A DNA stretch of 46,362 bases from Micromonospora craterilacus (lineage in GTDB: Bacteria; Actinomycetota; Actinomycetes; Mycobacteriales; Micromonosporaceae): contig NZ_POTY01000018.1 of the NCBI RefSeq assembly GCF_003236315.1, positions 1-46,362 of the forward strand. The letters run 5' to 3'. The position numbers were made by a program, and so were the translations under genes. Shown here piece after piece: positions 1 to 7,617 of this stretch (position 1 is its first letter; each line of letters opens with the position of its first letter). The notes beneath the pieces were generated by a model that did no database searches, was not told where the DNA came from, and saw nothing but the letters and a program-made list of their open reading frames with translations.

Positions 1-656
1 CCGCCGAGCAGAACCTGTACGCGGCCATCCCCCGCCGGTTCAGCAACCGTGCCCCGTTCTGGCCCGACCCGGTGCCGGCCGACGCCCGCTGGCAGCTCGG
101 CGAGGCGGCCCGGGCCGAGCACTGCTGGCTGGAGCTGCTGATCGGGGTCAGCGCGGTCAACGCGTTCGCCGAGATCGCCCACGGCGCGCACCGGGTGCTC
201 GAACGTGACCCGGCCTACCGGGCGGAGCGGGAGGCGTGGGTACGCGCCGCGCACGCGCCCGACGGGGTACCGGCAGCCGCCGGCGGTCCGCAGGCCGAGC
301 CGCAGGACCTGCTCCCGGCGCGGGGCTTCGGCGGCCCGCAGCGGGCGCCGGGCCGGGACTTCGAGGCAGAGCCGCTGGTGGCGGTGCTCGGTTCGGCCGG
401 CAACACCGCCGTCGACCAGGTCGTCGCCGGCCAGGCGTTGCAGCGGGTGCTGCTCACCGCCACCGACGCCGGGCTGTCCGTGTCGATGCTTTCCCAGCCG
501 ATCGAGGTGCCGCCGGCGCGGGAACAGCTGCGGATGTCGCTGGGGCGGTTCGGCACCCCGCAGATGGTGATGCGGATCGGGTACGGCCAGCCGGGACGAC
601 CCACCCCCCGCCGGCCGGTCGACGAGGTGCTGGACCTGCCGGTGCGCCTGTCGTAG
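1..656 (+). CDS. Acg-family FMN-binding nitroreductase-like protein, 3' part
   Basis: The reading frame is open from the first complete codon at position 3, so the start lies outside the window; the GTG at 72 is inside the protein. About 217 C-terminal residues are present. The visible motif PRRFSNRAPF near the beginning and the closing segment around QMVMRIGYGQP match the second nitroreductase half of Acg-type proteins (Mycobacterium Rv2032 family), where the last segment helps form the flavin site. These proteins are thought to sequester flavin or act as degenerate nitroreductases, often in stress or dormancy regulons. No DosR-type site can be judged because the promoter is missing. The next gene is convergent, with its stop 12 bases away. 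Confidence 0.8.
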   Translation, partial: AEQNLYAAIPRRFSNRAPFWPDPVPADARWQLGEAARAEHCWLELLIGVSAVNAFAEIAHGAHRVLERDPAYRAEREAWVRAAHAPDGVPAAAGGPQAEPQDLLPARGFGGPQRAPGRDFEAEPLVAVLGSAGNTAVDQVVAGQALQRVLLTATDAGLSVSMLSQPIEVPPAREQLRMSLGRFGTPQMVMRIGYGQPGRPTPRRPVDEVLDLPVRLS

Positions 657-668
657 GACGATCCGGCG

Positions 669-1697
669 TCACCCGGGCGGCATCGGAGCCGGCTGTTCCG
701 CGCCGATCGCGGCAAGTAGGGTGGCTTCCCGGGCCGGGTCGAGGCCGACCGGCGCCCGGGCCGGCCGACCGGCTCGGGCCGGGACGGCACCGACCCGGCG
801 CAGCCACGACCAGGTGTCCGTCACGGTGTCGGCCACCGGCCGGCAGGTCAGCCCGTCGGCGTACGCGAGGCCGACGTCGAGCTGCTGCATCCACCGGTAC
901 TCGTGGCCCGGGGGGATCCAGATCGGCAGGTCGTTCCACGGCTCCACGCCGGCGGCGAGGAGCTGTTCCGGGTCGGCCCAGCGCAGCCGGGCGTCGGCGC
1001 CGGTGGCCGCAAGGCAGGCGGCGAGCAGCTCACCGGTGGTGGTGTGCCCGGGCCGGCTCACCACGTTGACCGCTCCACCGCGACCGGCGGCCCCGGCGGC
1101 CAGCAGGTAGGCCGCCAGGTCCCGGACGTCGACGTACTGCACCGGCAGGTCGGCCGGGCCGGGTGCGAGCACGTCGCCGCCCCGGGCGATGCGGGTCAGC
1201 CACCACGGCAGCCGGCCGATGTCCTCCCCCGGGCCGATGATCAGCCCGGCCCGGGCGAGCAGCACGCGGTCGCCGAGGACCTCGCGCAGCGCCCGCTCGG
1301 CACCGGCTTTCAGCGTCGGGTAGTCGCCGTCGACGGCGCCCGGGTCGGCGTCGGCCACCGGCGCCTGCTCGGTCGCGCCGGCCGCCACGGGTGGGGCGTA
1401 GACGGACGCGCTGGAGACGTAGACGTAATGGCCGACCTGGCCGGCCAGGGCCCGCGCGGTCGCCTGCGCGGCCCGGGGTGCGCCGTCCCAGGTGTCGACG
1501 ACGAGGTCCCACTCGCCACCGGCCAACGCGGTCAGCCCGTCGGCTGCCGTCCGGTCACCCACCAGTCGGCGTACGCCCTGCGGAGGCGCCCCGTGCCGTC
1601 CCCGGTTGAACACGGTCACCGACCAGCCACGGTGGACCGCCTCGGCGACCGTCGCCCCGCCCACGAATCCCGTCCCGCCCAGCATGAGAAGTCTCAT
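669..1697 (-). CDS. NAD-dependent epimerase/dehydratase (extended SDR) family protein
   Basis: The 342-residue protein starts with a Rossmann dinucleotide-binding motif (MLGGTGFVGG, residues 4-13), has the conserved serine region YVYVSSASVY and the catalytic pair YPTLK (YxxxK), which together define extended short-chain dehydrogenases/epimerases. The substrate cannot be told from sequence; close relatives are annotated as NAD-dependent epimerase or reductase. The ATG at 1697 was chosen because the glycine motif lies at the usual distance from it; an in-frame upstream extension is possible but low-complexity. A CAGGGT hexamer seven bases before the ATG suggests a leaderless message. The gene is separated from the upstream LacI gene by a strong hairpin, so it is probably transcribed on its own. 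Confidence 0.8.
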   Translation of the reverse strand: MRLLMLGGTGFVGGATVAEAVHRGWSVTVFNRGRHGAPPQGVRRLVGDRTAADGLTALAGGEWDLVVDTWDGAPRAAQATARALAGQVGHYVYVSSASVYAPPVAAGATEQAPVADADPGAVDGDYPTLKAGAERALREVLGDRVLLARAGLIIGPGEDIGRLPWWLTRIARGGDVLAPGPADLPVQYVDVRDLAAYLLAAGAAGRGGAVNVVSRPGHTTTGELLAACLAATGADARLRWADPEQLLAAGVEPWNDLPIWIPPGHEYRWMQQLDVGLAYADGLTCRPVADTVTDTWSWLRRVGAVPARAGRPARAPVGLDPAREATLLAAIGAEQPAPMPPG

Positions 1698-1783
1698 GCC
1701 GTCCACCCTGCCGGGCCGCTGCACCGGTCGGGTACCTCGTTCACCCTCAGCGGATCTGCCGAGGGCAGAAGGCGGGGCGGGTC

Positions 1784-1827
1784 GCCCGCGCCCGCCGGAC
1801 GACTGGTTGTCCGGCGGGAGCGCGGGC
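1784..1827 (-). terminator. Strong hairpin downstream of first LacI gene
   Basis: A 10-bp perfect stem (1791-1800 with 1809-1818, 8-nt loop) is extended by seven more pairs (1784-1790 with 1821-1827) after a 2-nt bulge. It lies between the stop of the LacI gene and the SDR start. It has no T tract, which is normal for actinobacterial terminators. The rest of the 260-bp gap holds a TTCCGGAA palindrome at about 1935-1942 and a CTATCGATAG palindrome just after it. Confidence 0.6.
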
Positions 1828-1957
1828 TCGGTCGGGCGGTGCCGCGCGGGCACGGCGGGCACCCCCGGCCGGCTCCTTCGTCGAAGGTTGGCGATTGCCA
1901 TCGTCGGCCCCGGCCGACGCGGGCGTCAACAACTTCCGGAAGACTATCGATAGACTG

Positions 1958-2974
1958 CTATCCGAGCGGGGCGGCGCTGTCCCGGATGACGAGCTCGGTG
2001 GCCAACTCCACCCGGGGGCTCTCCACGGTCTCGCCCCTGGCCAGCCGCAACACCGTCCGGGCGGCCAACATCCCCATCTCCGCCAACGGCTGACGCACCG
2101 TGGTCAACGGCGGCGAACACCACCGCACCTCCGGCAGATCGTCGAACCCGACCACACTGATGTCGTCCGGCACCCGCAGCCCCCGCTGCCGCACCGCCTC
2201 GTACACACCCAACGCCATCTGGTCACTCGACGCGAAAATCGCCGTCGGCGGATCCGCCAACCCCAACAACCGCACCCCACCGGAGAAACCGGCCTCGTGA
2301 TAGAAGTCCCCGGGGCACACGAGGTCGTCGTCGACGGCCAGCCCGGCGGCCTCCAGGGCGGCCCGGTAGCCGTCCATCCGGGCCCGGCTGCACATCAGCT
2401 GCGGCGGCCCGGCGATGAATCCGATCCGCCGGTGCCCCAGACCGATCAGGTACTCCGTCGCCCGCAGGCCGCCGACCCAGTTGGCGGCGCCGATCGTCGG
2501 CGCCTCCCGGGTCGGCAGGCCGTCGGCGTCGACGACGACCAGCGCGACGCCGAGCCGACGCAGCTCGTCCTGCAACGGCGGCTCCACCATCGAGGTCACG
2601 AAGATGACGCCCTCGGTGCCGCGTCGGCGCATGCCGTCGAGCCACTGCTTGGCCGACGACGTGCGGCGGTGGATGGCGGAGACCACGGTGCCCACTCCGG
2701 CGGCGTGCGTGACGTCCTCCACACCCCGGATGATCTCCACCGCCCACGGGCTGTCCAGGTCGTTGAAGACCAGATCCAGCAGGCCCGAACTCGTTCGCAC
2801 GCTGGACGGCCGGCGCTGATAGCCGTGCCGGGTCAGCAGCTCCTCCACCCGCTCCCGGGTCTGCGGGGCCACGTCCGAACGACCATTGAGCACCCGCGAC
2901 ACCGTGGGCACCGAAACCCCGGCCAGGTCCGCGATCGCCGAGATGGTGACCTTGCGGGTGTCTCTGGCAACCAC
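1958..2974 (-). CDS. LacI-family transcriptional regulator (copy 1, xylan locus)
   Basis: This 338-residue protein has an N-terminal LacI helix-turn-helix (ISAIADLAGVSVPTVSRVLN, about residues 10-29) followed by a periplasmic-binding-protein-like sugar sensor domain. The GTG at 2974 is preferred over longer starts because GGGAG lies just upstream and the length then matches its neighbour. Its paralogue is the next gene upstream (3162-4181). The two differ in the central sensor region, which should change the ligand, but are identical over about 90 C-terminal residues and almost identical in DNA there (2041-2307). A CCGGAATTTTCGCG motif lies about 90 bases upstream of the start, so autoregulation is plausible. 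Likely a repressor of xylan or xylo-oligosaccharide genes; the effector is inferred from context. Confidence 0.88.
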   Translation of the reverse strand: MVARDTRKVTISAIADLAGVSVPTVSRVLNGRSDVAPQTRERVEELLTRHGYQRRPSSVRTSSGLLDLVFNDLDSPWAVEIIRGVEDVTHAAGVGTVVSAIHRRTSSAKQWLDGMRRRGTEGVIFVTSMVEPPLQDELRRLGVALVVVDADGLPTREAPTIGAANWVGGLRATEYLIGLGHRRIGFIAGPPQLMCSRARMDGYRAALEAAGLAVDDDLVCPGDFYHEAGFSGGVRLLGLADPPTAIFASSDQMALGVYEAVRQRGLRVPDDISVVGFDDLPEVRWCSPPLTTVRQPLAEMGMLAARTVLRLARGETVESPRVELATELVIRDSAAPLG

Positions 2975-3065
2975 AGCACTCCCTAGCCCAGCCGATATGG
3001 CGACAGCCCGTGCGGCGACCAGGGGCGACCGGGACGGGCGGCCGGCTGCCGTCCCCACCCTAGTG

Positions 3066-3079
3066 CCGGAATTTTCGCG
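3066..3079. promoter_or_regulatory. Candidate LacI-type operator between the two LacI genes
   Basis: The sequence CCGGAATTTTCGCG resembles motifs near the importer promoter (7435-7468) and the GH10 promoter (9402-9469). It lies in the 187-bp gap upstream of LacI copy 1. The match is by eye; the right half is weak (TTTCG retained). Confidence 0.35.
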
Positions 3080-3161
3080 CGCCTACCGGTAGTTGGTGCA
3101 GGTCACACGGAGCCGCCCGGTGGACCCGGGACAGCCGCCGGGCCGGCCGACCAGCGGGCCG

Positions 3162-4181
3162 TCAACCCTTGGGCGCCGCCGCACTGTCCCGGACGACGAG
3201 TTCGGTGGCGAGTTCGATCCGTGGGCTCTCCACCTTTTCGCCCTTGGCCAGCCGCAACACCGTCCGGGCGGCCAACATCCCCATTTCCGCCAACGGCTGA
3301 CGCACCGTGGTCAACGGCGGCGAACACCACCGCACCTCCGGCAGATCATCGAACCCGACCACACTGATGTCATCCGGCACCCGCAGCCCCCGCTGCCGCA
3401 CCGCCTCGTACACACCCAACGCCATCTGGTCACTCGACGCGAAAATCGCCGTCGGCGGATCCGCCAACCCCAACAACCGCACCCCACCGGAGAAACCGGC
3501 CTCGTGATAGAAGTTGCCCGGCTGGATCAGCCGGTCGTCGATGGGGATGCCGGCCGTTTCCAGCGCCGCGCGGTAGCCGTCCATCCGGGCCCGGCTGCAC
3601 ATCAGCTGCGGCAGCCCGGCGATGAATCCGATCCGCCGGTGCCCCAGACCGATCAGGTACTCCGTCGCCCGCAGGCTGCCCGCCCAGTTGGTGGCGCCGA
3701 TCGTCGGCGCGTCCTGGGCCGGCACCCCGGCCGGGTCGACGATCACCACGGGGATGTTGAGCCGGCGCAGATCGGCCTGCTGCGGCGGTTCGAGGGTGGA
3801 GGTCACGAAGATGACGCCCTCGGTGGACCGGGTCCGGATGTTGTCGAGCCACTGCTTGGCCGACGATGTACGGCGGTGGATGGCGGAGACCACCGTGCCC
3901 ACCCCCACGGCGTGGGCGACATCCTCCACGCCTCGGATGATCTCCACCGCCCACGGGCTGTCGAGGTCGGGAAAGACCAGATCCAGCAGGCCGGAACTCG
4001 CCCGCATGCTCGGCGGCCGGCGCCGGTAGCCGTGCCGGGTCAGCAGCTCCTCCACCCGCTCCCGGGTCTGCGGGGCCACATCCGAACGACCGTTGATCAC
4101 GCGCGACACCGTCGGCACCGAAACCCCGGCCAGGCGCGCGATCACGGCGATGGTCACTGTCCGGTTGTCGTTGGCAGCCAC
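3162..4181 (-). CDS. LacI-family transcriptional regulator (copy 2, xylan locus)
   Basis: A 339-residue LacI-family repressor. The DNA-binding helix-turn-helix spans about residues 9-30 (VIARLAGVSVPTVSRVINGR) and the rest is a type I periplasmic-binding-protein fold for a sugar effector. The GTG start at 4181 has AGGAGGG upstream. Only 22 bases separate it from the permease stop, so it is probably the fourth gene of the importer operon and feeds back on it. The recognition helix (SVPTVSRV) is the same as in copy 1, so both proteins probably bind the same operator while sensing different ligands. Context (GH10, GH43, sugar importer) suggests xylose-containing oligosaccharides as effectors. Confidence 0.9.
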   Translation of the reverse strand: MAANDNRTVTIAVIARLAGVSVPTVSRVINGRSDVAPQTRERVEELLTRHGYRRRPPSMRASSGLLDLVFPDLDSPWAVEIIRGVEDVAHAVGVGTVVSAIHRRTSSAKQWLDNIRTRSTEGVIFVTSTLEPPQQADLRRLNIPVVIVDPAGVPAQDAPTIGATNWAGSLRATEYLIGLGHRRIGFIAGLPQLMCSRARMDGYRAALETAGIPIDDRLIQPGNFYHEAGFSGGVRLLGLADPPTAIFASSDQMALGVYEAVRQRGLRVPDDISVVGFDDLPEVRWCSPPLTTVRQPLAEMGMLAARTVLRLAKGEKVESPRIELATELVVRDSAAAPKG

Positions 4182-4203
4182 ACCGGTGCCCTCCTCTGCT
4201 CGC

Positions 4204-5040
4204 TCATCCCTTGACGCTGCCGGCCAAGCCGCCGACGAGCTGACGTTCGGCTATGGCGTAGAAGCCCAGCGCCGGAACCATGGACAGTACGACGTACGCC
4301 AGCACCCGGGCGGTGTCGTCAGCGTACTGGCCCTGGAACGCCTGGACCCCGACAGGCAGTGTCCACCAACTCTGGTCGGTGAAGACGACCAGCGGCAGCA
4401 TGAAGTTGTTCCAGCTGGCCACGATCGCCAGCACCGACACGGTGGCCAACGCCGGCCGGGCCATCGGCAGCAGGATCCGCCAGAAGAACCCGAACGCCGT
4501 GCAGCCGTCCAACGTCGCCGCCTCCTCGACCTCGGCGGGGATGGTCCGGAAGAACTGGCGCAGGATGATGATGGTGACCGGCAACCCGAAGGCGGCCTGC
4601 GGCAGGACCACGCCGAGCGGATTGTCCAGCAGGCCCATGCTGCGCAGCAGGATGAACAGCGGCAGGATGGCCACCGCGAACGGGAACATCAACCCGACCG
4701 CGAACAGGGTGAACAGCAGCTCCCGGCCGCGGAACGCGAAGCGGGCGAAGACGAACGAGGCCAACGCCGCGGCGCCCACCACCACGACGGCGGTGGCCAG
4801 CGCGATGAGGGTGCTGTTGCCCAACTGCCGCCAGAACACCCCGGAACCGACGATGCCGACGTAGTTCTCGAACACCCACGGCTCCGGCAGCCCGAGCGGG
4901 TTGGTCGACAGCTGCCCGTTGTCCTTGAAACCGCCCAGTACGCCGAAGAGCACGGGCACCACGATCAGCCCGCCGATGGCGACGGAGACCAGGTGCAGTC
5001 CAAGGTGGCGGGTCCGCTGCACGGGTTTCGGCGCGGTCAT
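4204..5040 (-). CDS. Carbohydrate ABC transporter permease (MalG-like)
   Basis: The 278-residue inner-membrane protein has about six hydrophobic segments and the EAA loop with EEAATLDGCTAFGFFWRILLP, the site that contacts the ATPase. It is the second permease of a CUT1-type importer and pairs with the MalF-like protein encoded just upstream. Two consecutive ATG codons (5043 and 5040) overlap the stop of the upstream gene; GGGGAG is seven bases before the second, which was chosen. No ATPase gene is nearby, so a shared MsiK-type ATPase encoded elsewhere is expected, as is usual for actinobacterial CUT1 systems. Substrate is inferred to be xylo-oligosaccharide from the neighbouring xylanolytic genes. 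Confidence 0.9.
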   Translation of the reverse strand: MTAPKPVQRTRHLGLHLVSVAIGGLIVVPVLFGVLGGFKDNGQLSTNPLGLPEPWVFENYVGIVGSGVFWRQLGNSTLIALATAVVVVGAAALASFVFARFAFRGRELLFTLFAVGLMFPFAVAILPLFILLRSMGLLDNPLGVVLPQAAFGLPVTIIILRQFFRTIPAEVEEAATLDGCTAFGFFWRILLPMARPALATVSVLAIVASWNNFMLPLVVFTDQSWWTLPVGVQAFQGQYADDTARVLAYVVLSMVPALGFYAIAERQLVGGLAGSVKG

Positions 5041-6020
5041 CATTGGACTCCCCTGGTGGTGATCGCGCCCTCGGTGTCCCGCCGCATGACGACCCGCTGG
5101 TAGAACAGGGCGAACACGAGGCTCAGCAGGAACATGATGATGCTGATCGCGCTGGCGTAGCCGACCTCGAAGCGGCGGAAGCCGTGCTGGAACATCGTCA
5201 CCGCCATGGTCTCCGAGGCGTGGATGGGCCCACCGCCGGTGAGCACCCAGACCATGTCGAACAGCTGGATGGTGCCGATCACGGAGAGGAAGACGCTGAT
5301 CCGGATGGTAGGCCCGAGCAACGGCAGCGTCACGTGCCGGAACACCTGCCAGCTGGACGCCCCGTCGGTGGTGGCGGCCTCGGTCAGCTCCCGCGGGATG
5401 TTCTGCCGGCCGGCCAGGTAGAGGATCATGTGGAAGCCGAAGTACTTCCAAGAGATCACCAGGAACAGGGCGAACAGCACGGTGTCCGGGTCGGCGAAGA
5501 CGGCTTCCACCCCGAGCAGACCCGACAGGGCGTCACCCAACCCCCGGTTCGGCGAGAACACCAGCGTGAACAGCACCGCCGTGGTGACCTCGGAGAGCAC
5601 GTACGGGGCAAAGAACAGCAGCCGGTAGACGCTGCGTCCGCGCAGCGGCTGGTTGAGCAGCATCGCCAGACCGAGCGACGCGGGCAGCTGGATCACCAGC
5701 GACAGCACGATCAGGATCCCGGCCCGCCACAGGTCACCCTGGAAGACGGGGTCGCTGAAGGCCCGGGTGAAGTTGTCCAGGCCGACGTAGTCCTCCGGCA
5801 GGCCGAAGCCGTTCCACTTGTACATGCTGGCGTACGCCGCCACCAGGATCGGCGTGATGACCAGCAGCAGGAACAGCACCAGGGCCGGGGCCAGGAAGAG
5901 GGCGATGGTGACCAGCCCGCGGGAACGGTCCCGGCGGCCACTGTGGGCCGCCGGGACCGCCGGCGCGAGGTCGGGCACCGCGACGTCGCGTCGCAGACCG
6001 GTCACCGGTGAGGGACTCAT
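5040..6020 (-). CDS. Carbohydrate ABC transporter permease (MalF-like)
   Basis: This 326-residue permease has a hydrophilic cytoplasmic N-terminus of about 35 residues, then six or so membrane spans, and the EAA loop with ELTEAATTDGASSWQVFRHVTLP. It forms the channel with the MalG-like protein, whose gene overlaps its stop by one codon. The ATG at 6020 has GGAG eight bases upstream. The 49-base gap to the upstream binding-protein gene contains a 7-bp inverted repeat (TGCCCGC/GCGGGCA) whose second arm touches this ribosome-binding site, which could lower permease translation relative to the binding protein. Substrate assignment to xylo-oligosaccharides is by context. Confidence 0.9.
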   Translation of the reverse strand: MSPSPVTGLRRDVAVPDLAPAVPAAHSGRRDRSRGLVTIALFLAPALVLFLLLVITPILVAAYASMYKWNGFGLPEDYVGLDNFTRAFSDPVFQGDLWRAGILIVLSLVIQLPASLGLAMLLNQPLRGRSVYRLLFFAPYVLSEVTTAVLFTLVFSPNRGLGDALSGLLGVEAVFADPDTVLFALFLVISWKYFGFHMILYLAGRQNIPRELTEAATTDGASSWQVFRHVTLPLLGPTIRISVFLSVIGTIQLFDMVWVLTGGGPIHASETMAVTMFQHGFRRFEVGYASAISIIMFLLSLVFALFYQRVVMRRDTEGAITTRGVQ

Positions 6021-6069
6021 CGTGCCCGCTCCACTCGGTCGTCGTACGGGGTTCGGCTCGCGGGCATCG

Positions 6070-7362
6070 CTACTGGCTCTTCGCCACCGTGGTGATGTCC
6101 TTGACGATCTGGTCCGGCCGCTTGGTGCCGGCGACCAGTTCGGCGACGCTGTCGTTGATCTGCTGGCCGACCGCCGGCGGGTACGCCTGGTCGAGGTAGA
6201 GCTGGAAACCGGTCGCGCTGGCCAGGCTGGCCGCCACGACCTGGTTGTTCGGGTCCTTGATCCCGTCGGCGGCGGCCTTGTTGGTGGGCAGCACGGCACC
6301 GGTCGCGGCGGACCTGCGCTGGTTGCCCACCTCCAGCAGCATTCGCAGGAAGTCCACGGTCGAGGCCGGCGCGTTGCGGCCGACCGCGAAGCCGTTGCCG
6401 CCGCCGAAGGCGTCCGTGCCCACGCCCTTGCCACCGTCGACGGCCGGGAAGGTGAAGAAGCCGAGCCGGTCGCCGATGCCCTTCTTGCTGGTCGACGACG
6501 ACGCCTGGACGGCGGGAGCCCACTGGCCCATCAGCTCCATCGCGGCGCCGCCGTTGCCCATCGTCGCGGCCTGGCCGTCGGGCGAGCCGTACTCCGCGCC
6601 CAGGAAACCCCGCTGGAACGGCTTCAGGTCGATCAGCTCCTTGAACCGTTCGCCGGCGGCCACGAAGTCCGGGGTGTCGAAGTTCTTCTGCTCGGCCGCC
6701 TGCTTCAGCGCCTCCAGGCCACCGATGCGCATCGCGAGGTACGCCCAGTAGTAGTGCCCCGGCCACTTGTCCTTACCGGCGAGGGCGACCGGCACCGTGC
6801 CGGCGGCCTTGAGCTTGCCGACCGCGTCCAGCAGGGCGGCCCAGGTCGCCGGCGGCGAGGTGATGCCGGCCTTGTCGAAGTGGTCCTTGTTGTACCAGAA
6901 GCCGATCATGCCGATGTCGAACGGAATGCCGTAGATCTTGCCGTCCAGGGTGTACGGCTGCAGCGCCGCCGGCAGCAGCTCGCCGACCCACGGCTCCACG
7001 TCCTTGGTGATGTCCTTGACCAGGCCCGCGTCGACCTGCTGCTGCAACACGCCGCCGCCCCAGGACTGGAACAGGTCCGGCGGTGAACCGGCCTGGGTCG
7101 CGGTGGTCAGCTTGGCCTTGAACGCCTCGTTCTCCAGCGGCTGGATCTCGACCTTGACGTTGTTGTGCGCGGTCTCGTACTCCTTGGCCATCTCCGCCCA
7201 GACCGGCAGCATGGGCTCGGTGTTCTGGATGTGCCACCAGTTGATCGTCTGTGGGCCGTCCGGGTCGCCGGACTCCCCGCCGCCACAGGCGCCGAGCAGG
7301 AGCGCGCCGGTGCCCATGCCGGCCAGACCCAGCAGCGACCTGCGGGAGATGTGCGCTGTCAT
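6070..7362 (-). CDS. Extracellular sugar-binding lipoprotein of ABC importer
   Basis: The 430-residue protein begins with SRRSLLGL, a twin-arginine-like signal, followed by a hydrophobic stretch and the lipobox LGAC with the lipidated cysteine at residue 26. The rest is a family-1 solute-binding protein (SBP_bac_1) with the typical tryptophan-rich start (INWWHI). It should be exported folded, anchored outside the membrane, and deliver oligosaccharide to the two permeases. It is first in the operon, and its promoter region carries two operator-like motifs. In Streptomyces the xylobiose-binding protein BxlE has the same role and context, but I cannot prove orthology. AAGGG lies about nine bases before the ATG. 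Confidence 0.9.
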   Translation of the reverse strand: MTAHISRRSLLGLAGMGTGALLLGACGGGESGDPDGPQTINWWHIQNTEPMLPVWAEMAKEYETAHNNVKVEIQPLENEAFKAKLTTATQAGSPPDLFQSWGGGVLQQQVDAGLVKDITKDVEPWVGELLPAALQPYTLDGKIYGIPFDIGMIGFWYNKDHFDKAGITSPPATWAALLDAVGKLKAAGTVPVALAGKDKWPGHYYWAYLAMRIGGLEALKQAAEQKNFDTPDFVAAGERFKELIDLKPFQRGFLGAEYGSPDGQAATMGNGGAAMELMGQWAPAVQASSSTSKKGIGDRLGFFTFPAVDGGKGVGTDAFGGGNGFAVGRNAPASTVDFLRMLLEVGNQRRSAATGAVLPTNKAAADGIKDPNNQVVAASLASATGFQLYLDQAYPPAVGQQINDSVAELVAGTKRPDQIVKDITTVAKSQ

Positions 7363-7434
7363 CGTTCATCCCTTCGAGAACGTCTGAGGTGCTCGGAGTG
7401 CCGCCCCAGTCGGCGGAAGGTGCGGAAACACGGC

Positions 7435-7468
7435 CCGGAAGTTTCAGCCCGCTGCCGGTATTTTCGAT
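7435..7468. promoter_or_regulatory. Two candidate operators downstream of importer promoter
   Basis: Two related 14-mers, CCGGAAGTTTCAGC (7435-7448) and CCGGTATTTTCGAT (7455-7468), lie directly downstream of the predicted promoter of the sugar-binding protein gene (-10 at 7481-7486, reading left). A repressor bound here would block transcription initiation or clearance. The TTTCG half resembles the CGAAA/TTTCG halves of BxlR-type operators of Streptomyces xylan genes. Confidence 0.45.
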
Positions 7469-7480
7469 GTGATGGCCGGC

Positions 7481-7510
7481 ACGTTACGACGCGTTGACGC
7501 GTGCGGTCAA
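7481..7510 (-). promoter_or_regulatory. Predicted promoter of the xylan importer operon
   Basis: On the minus strand TTGACC (7510-7505) is followed by an 18-base spacer and TAACGT (7486-7481), a good match to a principal sigma factor promoter. It lies about 120 bases before the ATG of the binding-protein gene and overlaps nothing coding. The GH43 gene runs the other way from the same 255-bp gap; a TACCGT hexamer near 7539 is a weak candidate -10 for it. Confidence 0.5.
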
Positions 7511-7617
7511 GGGGGTGTCGCACGCGGACCCCAGCCGCTACCGTGAGCGGAATTCTGGAGCTTCCGGAGTGGAGACTTCCGGAAAAACACCGGGACCAGA
7601 AATTGAAGGAGTCGAAC

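Noticed and set aside
2100..2300. Identical 66-codon plus-strand frames at 2100-2300 and 3307-3507
   Set aside because: They are antisense to the near-identical segment of the two LacI genes; identity reflects the shared cassette, not a small duplicated gene.
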